NCBI GenBank assembly: GCA_025716815.1
Contig: JAIXMN010000027.1
Span: 186,001-250,000, forward strand
DNA length: 64,000 nucleotides
DNA from: Dichotomocladium elegans
Lineage: Eukaryota; Mucoromycota; Mucoromycetes; Mucorales; Lichtheimiaceae
Direction: 5' to 3'
The first letter of the stretch is position 1; every line of letters begins with the position of its first letter. Under the pieces are notes generated by a model that had not been told where the DNA came from, made no database searches, and was given only the letters and a program-made list of their open reading frames with translations. Shown here piece by piece: positions 33,820 through 46,252 of this stretch. A program made the translations under genes and the position numbers.

Positions 33820-35349
33820 ATGGCGAATCCTAACGAGACCTTGCCACTTGTTGGTTCTAACGCGAGGCATTGGAGTAATGTCAAGAATAGAATAATGGTA
33901 AGCTTGGATGAAAGATGCACGATCTGTTCATGGCAAAGTTCTTGCTGGTCTCAAATGAGCATTGTGGTTTTTCCGAAAAGCTGAGGCGTACCATAATCGC
34001 ATTCGGATTGCTGTGCGCTCTTGCGGCTGGTGTTGTGCTCTTTAACGACCAAGCGCCCGACTTTTCAATGCTTCGGGGATACTGCGATAGCGTGGATCCT
34101 ATTCCGCAGTCTGAATATGTTGACCGCCAGGAGCGCCTTGCAAACGTTCTGCCGGAGTCAGCTGCGTTAGTCATGGAACCAGGAGCGACCATGTTGTATT
34201 ACACCAACATCGCCTGGTCTCTCAGCGAACGCCCTTTTCTGGTCGTTCTTCAGCGAGTGGGAGATGAGGACGATAAGAAAATCGAAATGACGGTAGTAAC
34301 GCCCATGTTTGAAGCGACACGGGCTGTCCGCGCCTTGGAAGAAGCAGGTTTGCCAGATGCTATCCAGCCGAGAATAGTCGAATGGAAAGAACATGAATCG
34401 CCGTATGATGTCGCTTATAAGGTGCTTGAGGAAGCATCCCATGTATACGTTGAGCCGAATATTCGGTTTTTCATCTATGACGGTCTTGTCCAGAAACTCA
34501 CAGCAGCAAGGATCTCGATCGCCACGCGTGATATACAGACCCTGAGGATGAGAAAATCACCTGCTGAGCTTGCGATTCTACGGTGCGCTAACCATGCCAC
34601 AGAAGCAGCGATTCGTGAAGTCCGGGGCCATGTCAAGGTGGGCATGACCGAAGAGAACATCGCGGCGATCATGACGCAAGCGCTAGAGACTGCGGGCCTC
34701 ACCAATACGTGGGTACTTGCCCTCGTTGACGAGAACGCGGCGCTCCCGCACGGCAAACCTGGATCTGATAAGAAAGTCGCTGGTGACAGCACTGTTCTCA
34801 TCGACACGGGCGGTGAGTTACTTGGCTATCAGTCTGACACAACCAGAACGTTTTTCATGGGCAGTCAGGGAAGCGGCCATAATCAAACGATTGTGGATGC
34901 ATGGTATTCGGTCAGACGGGCCCAGGAAGCCGTCCTGAAGGAAGTCTCAGAAGGCATAATCTGTGCGGATGTCGATTTAACCGCACGCCGTGTGATTCAG
35001 GAGGCTGGGTTTGGACGTTTCTTTACCCATAGATTAGGTCATGGCATTGGCGAAGAGATGCATGAGGAGCCCTATGTGAGTAACATAAACGCTGAGAAAA
35101 GAGGGGATCACGGGGGTCACAAAACACGGATCGTGTCTCATCGCAACTGTGGTCCCTACTCCGACCCCCTAGATGAACCAGGGAAACACCGCCATCAGAC
35201 TTCAGCAAGGCATGACCTTTAGCGTAGAGCCCGGTATCTACGTACCAAATGAGTTTGGTATTCGTCTGGAGGACATCGTCGTTGTTAATGTACAAGGACA
35301 GCTCGAAGTCTTAACCTCTGGACTTGCGAGCGATCCGTGGACGCTTTAG
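33820..35349 (+). CDS. Membrane-anchored M24B metallopeptidase (Xaa-Pro aminopeptidase-like)
   Basis: Pita-bread-fold dimetal peptidase that likely cleaves Xaa-Pro bonds. Exons 33820-33897, 33939-35075 and 35173-35349. The start [18 protein letters not shown] was chosen because it is in frame through a GTAAGC intron. It gives a cytosolic head of about 40 residues, then a single anchor [18 protein letters not shown], making a type II membrane protein with a luminal or extracellular catalytic part. The creatinase-like N-domain ([20 protein letters not shown]) precedes the catalytic domain: [20 protein letters not shown] (two metal Asp), [16 protein letters not shown] (His), [12 protein letters not shown] (Glu) and [11 protein letters not shown] (Glu). 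All five metal ligands are present. It may sit in the vacuolar or plasma membrane; location is inferred from the anchor. Confidence 0.9.
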
Positions 35350-35936
35350 GTAGATACACTGACCATTTCCTGCCCCCTTTATTTTGCAAACATATGCAGG
35401 CCCCTTCCAACGCCACTGCGAGCTTCGTTTCAGGTTTTCTATAAGAGCATTACAATAGTAAATAAACCTTCCTCGCCACGTGGTACGTATGCCCGACATG
35501 GTTGATCGGCCAGCATGGGTAGTGTGCAGTAATAAGCGCTGCAGCAAGAGCAGCATAACGACGTAGACGTGCATCTCGCTTTGGCGCCAGATCGCTGCTC
35601 ATAGTCATTGCATATTGGACTGATGTGCATAGAGTTTCTCCGGAGCACGCTTGCACGGTCGGTTTAGACGGATGCTGCTGTCGACGACGATGACGACACG
35701 CCGCTGATTCTCCTTTCACTGGGTGCGCTACAGCAAGACTTCCTATTATCCGTCAAACCGGACTGTTTTCTTTTCTTCAGCTGCCTGCCTGCTTGCCTGC
35801 CTGCCTTTCGGTGAACATTTAAAGTAGCCACAAATATTTTTAGTTCCTTTTCTGGGCATATTCACCCTGTTTGAAACATTTCCCTCCTCCTCTTCTTTCG
35901 CTCTCTTTCTTTTCGATCTCTCACTGCACAAACTCG
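35350..35936. other. Intergenic, transporter promoter side
   Basis: Includes a (TGCC)n-like tract at about 35780-35808 and a T/C-rich run (35880-35925) directly before the transporter ATG. No gene is seen. Confidence 0.5.
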
Positions 35937-38487
35937 ATGTCCTCATCCAAAGGAATAGGCACTTTTGGCAGCGTTGCTTTACTCGTATCGTCCATGACGG
36001 TATGTGGGAAATGAGCCCATCTTCCTCACCTCGGTTTGCTGATCCATCAGCTCTCCTGTCGCCTTTAGGGCCCCGGACTTGCCACAATCCCCTCTCTGTT
36101 CCAGCAAGTACGGAAAAATGAAAGCTAGCGCTCTGCACGCGCATGCTGATGGTGATTGCTGATCAGCCAGACTCATACCTGATTTTGTAAAATTTGATCG
36201 CTAGTCCGGATGGCTTGCCCCGTTATTCGTCTTCTGCATTATCGCCACTCTTTCTGCTTGCGCAGCTTTGTTCATCTGTGAGGCTCTCTCGAGTATCGAA
36301 GGCAATAGTCGATTTGAGGTAATCCATCCCATTCGAAGAAAAGCTAAAAAAAAAAAAACCATCACACACACTCATTTTTTCATTCCATAGGCGAAAGTCG
36401 AGTTTACAACTGTCGCACAATTGATGTTGGGAAAACGCTACCACTACTTCTTTCAAATCATACTCTTCATTGCACTTCAAGCGGTCAATGTTGCAAGCAT
36501 CATTTTGGCATCTCAGGTAGGCCGACACACACAAGCACACATACACACAGAGAGAGAGATCAGATTTTCAAGACGGTCATGTTCCTGCGATTGATTGCTT
36601 TGTTTGCTTTTGCCTCTGGACCCCAACAGACACTTGATGGGATGATTATCACTTTGTTTAAAGGCACATGTGGTCTTGGAATTGCACCTGGTGGATGGTT
36701 TTGCACTGATGGCTCGGGTTCGGAAGGCAATGCGCCATTCTCGAGCAATGACTACTTCATATTCACGTTTGGATACCTCCTGACAGCCGTGATGGTGATT
36801 CCGCTGGGATTCTTTAGCCTTGTCGAAAACAACATTGTCCAGATGACTTCGTTTGTTGTCATTCTTGGCGTTTTGTTGCAATGGATCGTTGCCTTTTGTC
36901 AAGAAGGACTCGAACCGGACCTTCTGCCCGTATCTGGACCCAATCCGACCATGGTACTAGGAATAGCCATCTTTAACTTTAGCTATATTACTACGGTAAG
37001 TTTGTTCCTATAATGGATAGCTAACACTGTGCGTATATTTTCAAACTAATGTTTCCTCTTGCTTCCAATATTCCTCGAACCATAGATCCCTACCTGGGTC
37101 AATTCCATCAAATCAAACGTATCTGTGCATCGATGTCTTGGATTAGCGGTGGGGATATCACTATTTATCTATCTTATTATCGGCATCTTCGGTGCCATGG
37201 CGTTCCCTATGACTGCCTCAAGCAGCATTACAGCGGTACTTTCCTCCCAGGGCCAAGTTGCGTCTAAAGTAACGACTTATATCTTCCCCATTTGTGCGCT
37301 TGTCACGTCCATTCCAGTCTTTACTATCGTTATCCGATCCAATCTGATCCGTGGCGGTATCTGCTCTCCTCCTGTGGCAGTTTTTGTGTCAAACTTGCTT
37401 CCGTGGCTCGTATGCATGTAAGTCTGGCTAACTATTCGTAGTACTACCATACATTCTAAATGAGCGCACTAACGGAACGCCATCAAATACACACAAATAC
37501 AGTCCACTGCAGACCAAGGATTATATCGGGACAATCCAGAATTGGAGCAGTTTATTCTTTCAATCGGTACGTATGACTGGAAAAAAGACGGAATGAAACG
37601 TCATTCTCAATTTTGGCACACCACCCCATGCTACATAGACCATCAACTATATCCTTCCGTTCATCCTCTATTTTGCATCTCGTAGGGTGCCTACAGAGCC
37701 CGAGAAGATACAGGGTAGTGTGATCATGTGTATTCCGGAAGAGAACCGGTCCGTAACAGTCCGACGCTCCAATATTGAGTTTCCTCGGTCATCCCGGATA
37801 AGCCAAGTGGGCCAGTCAAATTTTGGCAGGTCGCATTTGACAATGTCTCCTCGATCCTGTCGACTCTACGAATACACATCTGGCCCGCCTATCATTCTCG
37901 AAGAACCTTCAGATTCACACTTGCAGGTTCCTGCCTCTACCCCGCACGGTTCGCCGAATATCCACGGTTCGCCGAACATCCACGGCTCGCCACCGATGCA
38001 AGCAACGCCAGCTATGGTTGGGAGCCTTTCTCCGAAGCTTCATATACCTGGATCTCCAGCGATGACGGTTCCGCTCCAGAACAATAGTCATATCAGACCA
38101 CCTGCTGAGGCAGCGGCCCGCAGTCATCACTACACATCTTCACCAGCACAAGGATTAGGTATTACACCTCCTACACCTGCTGCCAACGACGAACCAAACA
38201 GCAGAACAACTTCCTTTATTCAGAGCCACCTGTCACTACGCAATAGCAATATTCAGTTCCAGAACCATCCATTGCCGGACTTGCTCGAGGTCGAATCCAT
38301 GCTTGAGAAAGGCGAGACAGTGCACGAGGAGTTCATCGCTCCTGACTTCATGGCATTTAAGCCACGGGCATGGCTTAACCCTTTCTATGTGGCCATCATT
38401 TCCTGTGCCGTCCTCGCTGTGGCTGTGGTATTCATGATCATTTTCAGCATCGTGCAACTTGCCATGGGCAATGATATCCTTGGATAG
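35937..38487 (+). CDS. AAAP-family amino acid transporter with long cytosolic loop
   Basis: Polytopic membrane transporter of the amino acid/auxin permease (Aa_trans) family, possibly vacuolar (AVT-like). Exons by splice sites and frame: 35937-35999, 36069-36107, 36205-36318, 36391-36516, 36630-36995, 37086-37417, 37503-37566 and 37639-38487. The first helix is MSSSKGIGTFGSVALLVSSM then T-GPGLATIPSLFQQ-SGW, the typical Aa_trans start. Further helices: LFVFCIIATLSACAALFICE, FFQIILFIALQAVNVASIIL, FTFGYLLTAVMVIPLGFFSL, SFVVILGVLLQWIVAF, VGISLFIYLIIGIFGAMAF, TTYIFPICALVTSIPVFTI, VFVSNLLPWLVC, INYILPFILYF and VAIISCAVLAVAVVFMIIFS. Between the last two lies a loop of about 230 residues rich in Ser/Pro with HGSPNIHGSPNIHGSP repeats and likely phosphorylation sites. 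Confidence 0.85.
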
Positions 38488-38852
38488 TCATGAAGCCATC
38501 TCGATTTGCTACAATGCGTATACGCCTGCTTATCCTAGTTTATGCTTTGTCTTTTTTTCATTGTATCTAGTGTCTCCCTCTTTTTGCTGCACTTTGTTTG
38601 TTTTGTTGCCACCTTCGCTATAGGCAGACGTATCACACATAGTCTCATACAGCCTATTAAGCTCATCCAAGCTTTGAAATATTTTCCTTTGGGCCATATC
38701 GAGATTTGAGTATCGCCCAAAAAAAAAGTTTTTTTTTTTTCTGTTGGGAAAGCAACAAGCAGCACGGGAAAAACTTATAATGACACGAAGATTAAAAGCA
38801 AGCTGGCCGAGAAATATGGCATGCTTGTCGGCTTTTTCCCTTTTTGAAAACG
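38488..38852. other. Intergenic before aspartic protease
   Basis: 365 bp including T/C runs and an A9/T11 tract near 38718-38740. No gene is seen. Confidence 0.5.
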
Positions 38853-40196
38853 ATGAAGCATTGGACAGCTGCTGCTGCATTTCTGCTGATGATGATGGCA
38901 GCACAAGCATGCGGCGTGGGCGCATTTCCTGCGACCGCACGGCCGCCTAGTGCCAAGGTGGCCCTCAAAAAATTTGGACATGACCTCACTTCATTTCTTG
39001 TCGCCGGCAAAGAGAAGCAGATAGGATATCAACATGGCAGTGGCAAGTGCATAGAGAGAGAGAGGCGTGTTTTTTTTCTTTTATCAATGACCCTTTTATG
39101 TTTTCTTTACCATTTCACGCTGATGTGCTCCCCTCCCGCATAACTTAATTTAGGCTACTATGGCACCATCAGCATCGGCAGCCCGCCCCAGCAATTCAAT
39201 GTCGTTTTTGATACCGGCAGCGCCGACCTTTGGGTTGTGTCCTCCGACTGTCGCACGCCAAACATTTGCACCAACCACCGTCAGTTCCACACGGACCGGT
39301 CAACATCCTATACGGATAAGGAAGACGAGTCGATCGACGTGCATTACGGCACGGGCCACATTAGCGGCCGCCTCGGACTCGACACGGTCCACGTGGCCGG
39401 CCTCACGCTTCGAGATCAGGCGGTGGCGGACGCCTCGACGCTTTCGCGTGACTTCATCGGCACGCCCTTCGACGGCATCTTTGGCCTCGGCCTGCCGGAT
39501 TTGGTGTCCTCCAAGGATTTTTATCTGCCGCCATTCTACACGATGATCGAGCAGCGCGTCGTGTCGGACCCCGTCTTTGCTATGTATACACGGGAGGACG
39601 ACGGCGAGATCGACTTTGGCGGGATCGACACGGGCCGGTATCAAGGTGATCTCCACTATGCCGATGTCCAGGGAAACAAGTACTGGGCCATCGAAATGTC
39701 GCGATGGCGTCTTGCAGGAGACAAAGATATCGGTAGCGATGCACCGCGAACGGTCATCGTCGATAGTGGCACCACACTCATCATCGTCACACCGACCGAT
39801 GCATCCCTTATCCACAGCGCCATCCCCGGGTCGGTCAACAACGGCGATTCAACTTGGTCTGTCCCCTGCGACGGACTGGATAAGCTTCAGCCGCTCGTAC
39901 TCACCATAGACGACCAATTTGATCTCGTCCTACAGCCCAAGGACTACATTCTCCAGCCGGTCGGCCCATCAAGTTCCATGTGCTTATCTGGCATTGCGGG
40001 CCAGCAACTCAACGGCAACGATGAGTCCTGGATCTTGGGTGATGTGTTTCTACGTCGCTTTTATACGGTCTGTATACATCATGAGAGGGAGTCAATCCAT
40101 GCGAGGGCGACATGAATTGACATAGCTACTTTCTATATATATCTATAGGTCTTTGACGTTGGAAATAAGCGGATTGGCTTCGGCGCCTCTGTTTAG
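38853..40196 (+). CDS. Secreted aspartic protease (A1 family, rhizopuspepsin-like)
   Basis: Pepsin-type acid endopeptidase, secreted. Exons 38853-39042, 39154-40067 and 40149-40196. The signal peptide MKHWTAAAAFLLMMMAAQAC is followed by a short propeptide rich in Lys/Arg. The mature domain begins YYGTISIGSPPQQFNVVF, then DTGSADLWVVSSDC (first catalytic Asp), VHYGTGHISG (flap region), DGIFGLGLPDL, EIDFGGIDTGRYQGDLHY, VIVDSGTTLIIV (second catalytic Asp), SWILGDVFLRRFYT and a last exon VFDVGNKRIGFGASV. Both Asp motifs are intact. Intron 1 keeps the frame only if a GC donor (GCAAGT at 39043) is used. Intron 2 has a GTCTGT donor. The last exon is antisense to the end of the RbfA-like gene. Confidence 0.95.
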
Positions 40197-41046
40197 GGAA
40201 GGATCGTGCTGCTGTTCCGATGCGATCTTTTCATAGATTGTTTCGAGTTCATTCGTCTGCGTATCCGATACGAATTTCACCGTGATGGGCCGTCGTAAAC
40301 CCGCATGGTGTCGTATCATGGATTCGAGGCGCATTGCATGCTTCTGCAGCGCACGGTGGACATGCCCCTATACATATATATATACCATCCCGACATGGAT
40401 AAATAAATCTGTTATCCCTAGAGAGGAAAAGAAAACAAGTCGTCTTACCCTTTCCTCCTTGTTTCCAACGGGTTCATAATAGATTTGACATTTTCGGAGG
40501 TTCCGTGCTACCTTGACCTAACCAAAAAAAACAGATGGTTATTTCCCGGGCCGTGCGTTTTTGTATGCGCTTGGGTCATTACGGAGTGGATCGCCAGATG
40601 AGAAGGTGCTAGCCAGCGATTGGGCAACGTCTCGAAAGAATAGACATTGTTGAGCCCGCGCTGGATGCGGTGTGCCAGCTGCTGCTGGGCATATGTTGGT
40701 GTAGCATCATTGTCATGGACGGGACGCGCACTTTCTCTGTGGATCTTGTCGAATGCTACAGGCGGACGAGGCAATGCTGGCGATGATGCGTCCTGTAGGT
40801 AATAAGCATAGCGATGTTACAACACACACACATACGCACTCAACCCCAGTGGCCAGATGGGCAATCCAAACTCACTTCATTGAATTCTCGCTTTTTCCCT
40901 CGCGGCGTTTTGAAATATCGAAGATAACGTCCAGGAATCATAAACTCGTTTTTGATTTGTTGATTAAGCGCAACAGAATTAGTTTCTTTTTTTGCTGCCG
41001 TTGACATGAAGCGCGATGTCAAGCTCCATAACCGATGCGAAGCCAT
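40143..41046 (-). CDS. RbfA-like mitochondrial ribosome-binding factor
   Basis: Probable mitochondrial small-subunit rRNA maturation factor. Exons 40876-41046, 40583-40792, 40449-40517 and 40143-40367, all joining in frame. The N-terminus MASHRLWSLTSRFMSTAAKK looks like a mitochondrial presequence (Arg/Ser-rich, RFMST cleavage context). The core reads LAPSHLAIHS-VKVARNLRKCQIYYEPVG-NKEER, then GHVHRALQKHAMRLESMIRH and GLRRPITVKFVSDTQTNELE. The pattern of an amphipathic R-x-L helix followed by L-R-x-P-I-T-x-K-F-x-S-D-T fits the KH-like RbfA fold. The assignment is by motif memory. Its last 18 codons overlap the 3' exon of the aspartic protease on the other strand. Confidence 0.6.
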
Positions 41047-41128
41047 GGCGTGTGTATGTGTGGAAAGAGCATTTTAAAATTTTCGATGCAGATGAAATTT
41101 ATTTATTTTTTTGGAGGGGGTTGGGTAA

Positions 41129-42818
41129 CTACTGTTTATTGTGAACTCTGAAATGGTATTCAGTATGCTGCGTGTAAGTCTCGCCCTTACGGAGAATGCC
41201 CGAATGTTCATTGCCCCCTTGAAGTATGAAAGACACATGGCAAAAGGTTTAGTCAACAGCGTCATTCTCCCTTGCTTCGTCATGTGTCTCCCGCTTAGTT
41301 AACTTACATTCGGGATGATTGATACCGTCAATATAATTCTCGGTCTCGAGCACAAAACAGCCATACTTCTCAACGTAGCCCGAGAGAGCCGCGTTGGAAT
41401 GTTTGTACTTTTGCGTCTTCTTGACTGGCAAGGTGCCGTCGAGGCCATGACAAGAATAGAATTGCATGGCAACCTGGTCGGTCTTGACAGCGACTTCGAT
41501 CCCGGTGCTGGGCGCATAGACTGATACTTGATAGTCCTCGATGTTGGGATCCGAAAGGATCCAGCAATTATCGTAACCGATGCAATCAAAGCTATGTGTG
41601 AATACATATTTAAGCTGTCCGAAAGCTCCTCCATTGTCTATCTTCGTGAAAGCTCGATTGCACCTAGGACATACCCGCATTGGTCAGCCTTGGCTAGGTC
41701 CTTGCCCATTGCTTTAGGTGTGCGGAAGTCTAAGGCCGTGCCCTCGACACTGGCAAACTCTCCAGTAGGAATGAGTGAACCATCCGTCACAATATATTCG
41801 TCCGCAGGAATCCAGAACACGTGGTCTTCAACGGTGTCACTGGTGGTAAAGGAATCAAGGTTCCAATACGTGTGCTGCGAGACCATCATGATGGTGTCTT
41901 TATCGGACACACCTTCGTAGTCAATGTGCCACTCTTGATGATCGTTCACGGAATCTATATATCCCACAAAAAAGCCTTTGTCAGCATTGGGATCTAAGGG
42001 GGGAGGGAAAACTTACATTTCACCTTGAGCTTGACAGTGCCTGGAAACCCTTCATCGCCATCAGGCGAAATCAAACCAAAGGTAATGTCCCTCTTGCTCT
42101 TTTCAAGCAAGGTGAAGTTGAGACGGTTAAAGCCCATGTCACCACCGTGCAAGGTCGTAATATTTTTTTCGTTCAAGGGTGTTTGATATGTCTCGCCGTT
42201 CAAATGAAAGGTGCCGTTTGCGATGCGGTTAGCATAACGGCCGACAACAGCTACATAAACATAGAAATTTAGTTCATCAACTCGACTGCTTTGTACACAC
42301 ACATATATGAACACCCCACGCGCACACGCGCGCGTGTTGCGCCTGCCCCATCCGTGATATGATGTGGCCTATCCATCATAGATACTCTACATCCAAGAAA
42401 CCCCGGTAGGCCTGGTTGAAGATTGTATTGTCTGGGCTATATACACGTACGTAGTGTACAAAGGAACCGGAACCGAAAAAAAAAGACAAATTGAGTTATA
42501 TCCCTCCCCCATCTTTCAGTGAACCGCATGTTCAACGTACATCGTCCCATCCAATCACCACATCGCGAGGGATACCATCTTTGTCTTCAACCCAGAGATT
42601 CTATAGAGAAACAATAATGAGCTCATCTTCGTCTTTGCAAAAAGAAATATCATCTCTAATATTTTGCATACCGTGATAGTGGCACCGTATTCAATAAACG
42701 ACGCCTCGATCCCCTTTGCCTTGATGGTATGCTTCTTGAACGCGTCATTCCCCTTGGATGGCCATGCATGCGCCAGCATAGCAGTCACCACCAATGCAAA
42801 TGTAGAACGGATCAACAT
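41129..42818 (-). CDS. Secreted aldose 1-epimerase (mutarotase)
   Basis: Interconverts alpha and beta anomers of hexoses. Seven exons: 42672-42818, 42541-42600, 42391-42436, 42250-42017, 41954-41675, 41591-41308 and 41217-41129 (high to low on the minus strand). MLIRSTFALVVTAMLAHAWP is a signal peptide, so the enzyme is predicted secreted or vacuolar. Key segments: IEASFIEYGATIT, NLWVEDKDGIPRDVVIGWDD, RQYNLQPGLPGFLG-SVVGRYANRIANGTF (Arg site), ITTLHGGDMGFNR (His), VSQHTYWNLDSF (catalytic His) and VLETENYIDGINHPE (catalytic Glu region), ending GILRKGETYTQHTEYHF. The active-site residues are present. Extracellular forms are common in fungi with secreted sugar metabolism. Confidence 0.94.
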
Positions 42819-45800
42819 CGTTTTGTACTCTCCAAGATACAGTACCAGGAAAGGGGGATTTTTATCTTTATATAATATATATATATATATATGATTTCTA
42901 GCTTGTGTAATGTGTCGCTTTCTCATGTACACGTTACATGTTCGATAGGTATGGGTAGTGTACGTAAGTGGGAAAGGCGAACCCAGCGTTCGTTCTCCTT
43001 TCCATCTCTGACCCTACAGCGATGACGGAAGTTTTTTTTTTTGATCCGCCATTACACGTGTGACAGGCGCTTCCCAAAGAGTACACAGTATGGAGGTCCC
43101 CTCGTTAGTACAAGGAATTTTTTTTCGGAGAAAATCAGTCCATGAGGTTATTCTGCCCAAGTGAGACGAGAGATCTCTGCAGAAAATGATAAGCAAAATA
43201 AGCCAGCCAAACGATAGTTGAACATAATGGACTTCAAAGCTATATATACCGAAAAGAAAAATAAAGTGGCTGCCCTCAAATAAACGAGTATAAAGCTCCA
43301 TCCATTCCCCCCCTCAAAAAAATCCACAGTAAGGTTATTATCTTTGCCTTATGTAACTCTTCTCACGCTACGTTTCTGGCTTGTATGAATACAGGGTCAC
43401 TTGAGCGGATGAATGTCGATGGATCACAAAACACAACTAACTCTGTTGTGCATCTGTTTCCCAGTGCCTTAGGTTGGCCATACTTCTCCAATTTATCATA
43501 GCATACATACTATACATCGGTAGAAATGGCAGAGAAAGTAAGGGAGCTTGGCTACATTTCAAGATTATCTGCATCTCGTTGGTTGTACTCTGCAAGGCAA
43601 AGTGAGGGTCGCCCGCCCCATCAGTGACATTGGTCGGAGGGCTTTTTTCTTGTAATGATGTTTGCTTCGCTTCTGTTTTTTTTTTGTTCCCTGAATTACG
43701 TGGTAATATCTTCTGTCACTTGCAAGGACCTTTTACATCGGTGCAGGATCTGTCTTGTTACCCTGGGGACAAGTTGTACAGGCAAGCACACAAAATTCTC
43801 TCCTATGCACCAAGGAAATTAATTTTATATTTGGGCAATTGCCCGATCCAAAATAAGCAATGAAAACGGGGCGTTCGCCTGCTCGACTTGATGGATCGGT
43901 TCAATTGCGGATTGCAGTCAAATCAATCGTGGATGCTCTCCACCCTCGCCCAAAAAAAAAAGAAACATCTCGCCTCTGTAGAGGCCTATATTATGGAAGA
44001 CTAGCGTTCACTTAATTTGATGGAGAGCGATTGACTGCTGCAAAAGCAAAGTGGCTGCTATATATCACCATGTCAATAGCTATAAAAAAGGTAATCTTAT
44101 AGATCACATGCAGGAAGGAGAAGGGGTCATTGATGATAAACGCAAAGGAACGAGGGACTGAAAAGAGGATCGGACAGGAAGACCTCAGTCAAACAGACAA
44201 CCGGAAGGCCTATGCATGTTATCTAAGCGCTTGAATAGTCACGAGCGATATACAACCCGCCGTGAGTGAATGTTATTCAAAGGAAAGATCATAGGCGTGT
44301 AGAGGCACATTCAATATCAGAGTGGCTCTCACTACATACCAAGATTAGATTGTAATTACCTGTTCGCGTAGGTGAACCTTATGCTCAAGCGCACATCCTG
44401 TTTCTCGATTCTAACCCCATGTTCCTACTTTGTATGACATTCACTTCATATAATCATCTGTATACCTCGCGATGGTGAGGCATTAGCTATCTGTTTCATT
44501 CTATCTTCTTCCTCAGGAATCAGTAACTGCCTTTCCGCCTATACATCCTCATCCAATGCAGCAGTATATTCTTCACTGTCATGTCGGTAGGAGCATCATA
44601 CTTTCCTTTTATTCTCTATATATGGCCCTCTTCGTCTTGTCACTGACAGGAATCGATTCATTGCTTTACACACATTATGTAATTTTAATGTCGGCTTGTA
44701 AAATGAATCGCTATTGCAAATTACCAGGTACACCAGGGCAGATATATCCGCAGATACAATGACGTAAGGAGAGAAAAGGTTAGACAGCCCTCACTAATAT
44801 CTGATGTAAACACAGTAGCTGTGGTGCACAACATTCTGTTCCAAGCACCAAGTGCTCCGGCAATTAAAATGCAAGGGAGTGAACTGCAATCTGTAGTTTG
44901 ATTGGACTAATGGAATGTCACCAGAGCATGTGAAGAAGGCAATTCTTCGTTGCTCAATCGCGCACAAAATAAATAGTCTTCCCTCTTTATTCTCGGCTTG
45001 ATTACTCGAATTCGGCGTGAGGCATATAGAAGTAGCTGGAAATAGTGTGTCAATAGCAAAGAAGCAGTATGTAACAATGCTTGATGCACTAACGAGAGAG
45101 GTCGGCATAAGAATGGTGCATCGATTGATTTTGTCCCACGATCTCGGGACGGTGTCTTTGCCCGACCGGGATTGACTTTTGTCAGAAGCCCTGTAGCATC
45201 TATATTGTACATATCTACAATGTTCTTTCGTGGATGTCGAGAACATAACATCATCGAGCTAGGTTGATACGCAACCCGTTGAGATTTAGATAATATGGGT
45301 TTCAGACAAAAGGGGACAAATGTTTGACCATGTAGCGGATGTCAGTAAAAATGGGGGCGTTGATGTAGCTCATCAGTCTTTGTAAGTTCCTCTGCCGTCG
45401 CCATTCTCCAGTGTGCTGGGCATTTTTCTCCTGTCTCTCCAACCCCACCGGTTATCGCCGGCGACTACCCAGGATAACTACTGGGATCTTCGAGACCCTT
45501 GAGAGTAAGTTAAAGGGTGAGGAGGAAGGATTACTGTGTTCAGCTAACTAGTGAGTATCCAAGCATTTATTTGGGATTAGCGCTGTTTCCTGAGCTACTA
45601 CATAAAGGGTCATGTGATCTGCGCTTTTGAAATTGATGTATTTTCTACGTCCGTGTCAAGACCCGTCAACCGAATACGATACACATTGCCGTCGACTTAT
45701 TTGCGGGCATGATCATGCTGGACACATCTTCAGGAAAGATCCTTGCTATGTATTGCGGCGATGTCTATAGAAGAAGACGCACTGTACTGTTGATGTAGGG

Positions 45801-46252
45801 AAAGCTCCTCAATACCCACCCAGGAATCTGGACGGCATGCTGCTTCTGCATTGTTGGGGGTAAGGGTGAAGAGAGCAACAGTTACCATTGGATTGACCTC
45901 GGCAACTAAGTGCGGAAGCAAATGATTCAGTGTGGCAAGCATTAGCTATTTTTACAGTATGGCACCTTGATCTTGCTGTTCAAATAGATCGATTCTCCAT
46001 TCCAGATTACTACATCTACGATGGCTCAAGCTATCACATATTTAAAAGAGAAAGGAGGAAATCGACAAAGTGCTTGTCCTTCATATTAATGCGTATCCGG
46101 CATCATTATGGCAATGATTGTAGATGGAAAAGCCCCCGCCAACCGTACAGCCATTATAAAGCAACTCGATATTTACATGCTCTCGAATGTATTAGGATGG
46201 ATGGAAGGGACTGGGTATCGGCTACACCACCATTCAACCTAGTCTTTTCCAT
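42819..46252. other. 3.4 kb with no recognisable gene
   Basis: Short ORFs only, none with known motifs. There is an (AT)n stretch at about 42872-42891 just upstream of the epimerase start and A/T runs elsewhere. Frames at 44794-45246 and 45930-46256 show no consistent exon structure. Confidence 0.55.

Noticed and set aside
35746..36546. Minus-strand ORFs that looked like a small spliced gene
   Set aside because: They are antisense to the first exons of the + strand transporter, whose exon chain joins in frame and gives the conserved Aa_trans start.
36579..36629. Hydrophobic stretch MFLRLIALFAFASGPQQ as a transporter helix
   Set aside because: It precedes a clear AACAG acceptor; joining SQ directly to TLDGMI keeps the frame and fits the family, so it is read as intron.
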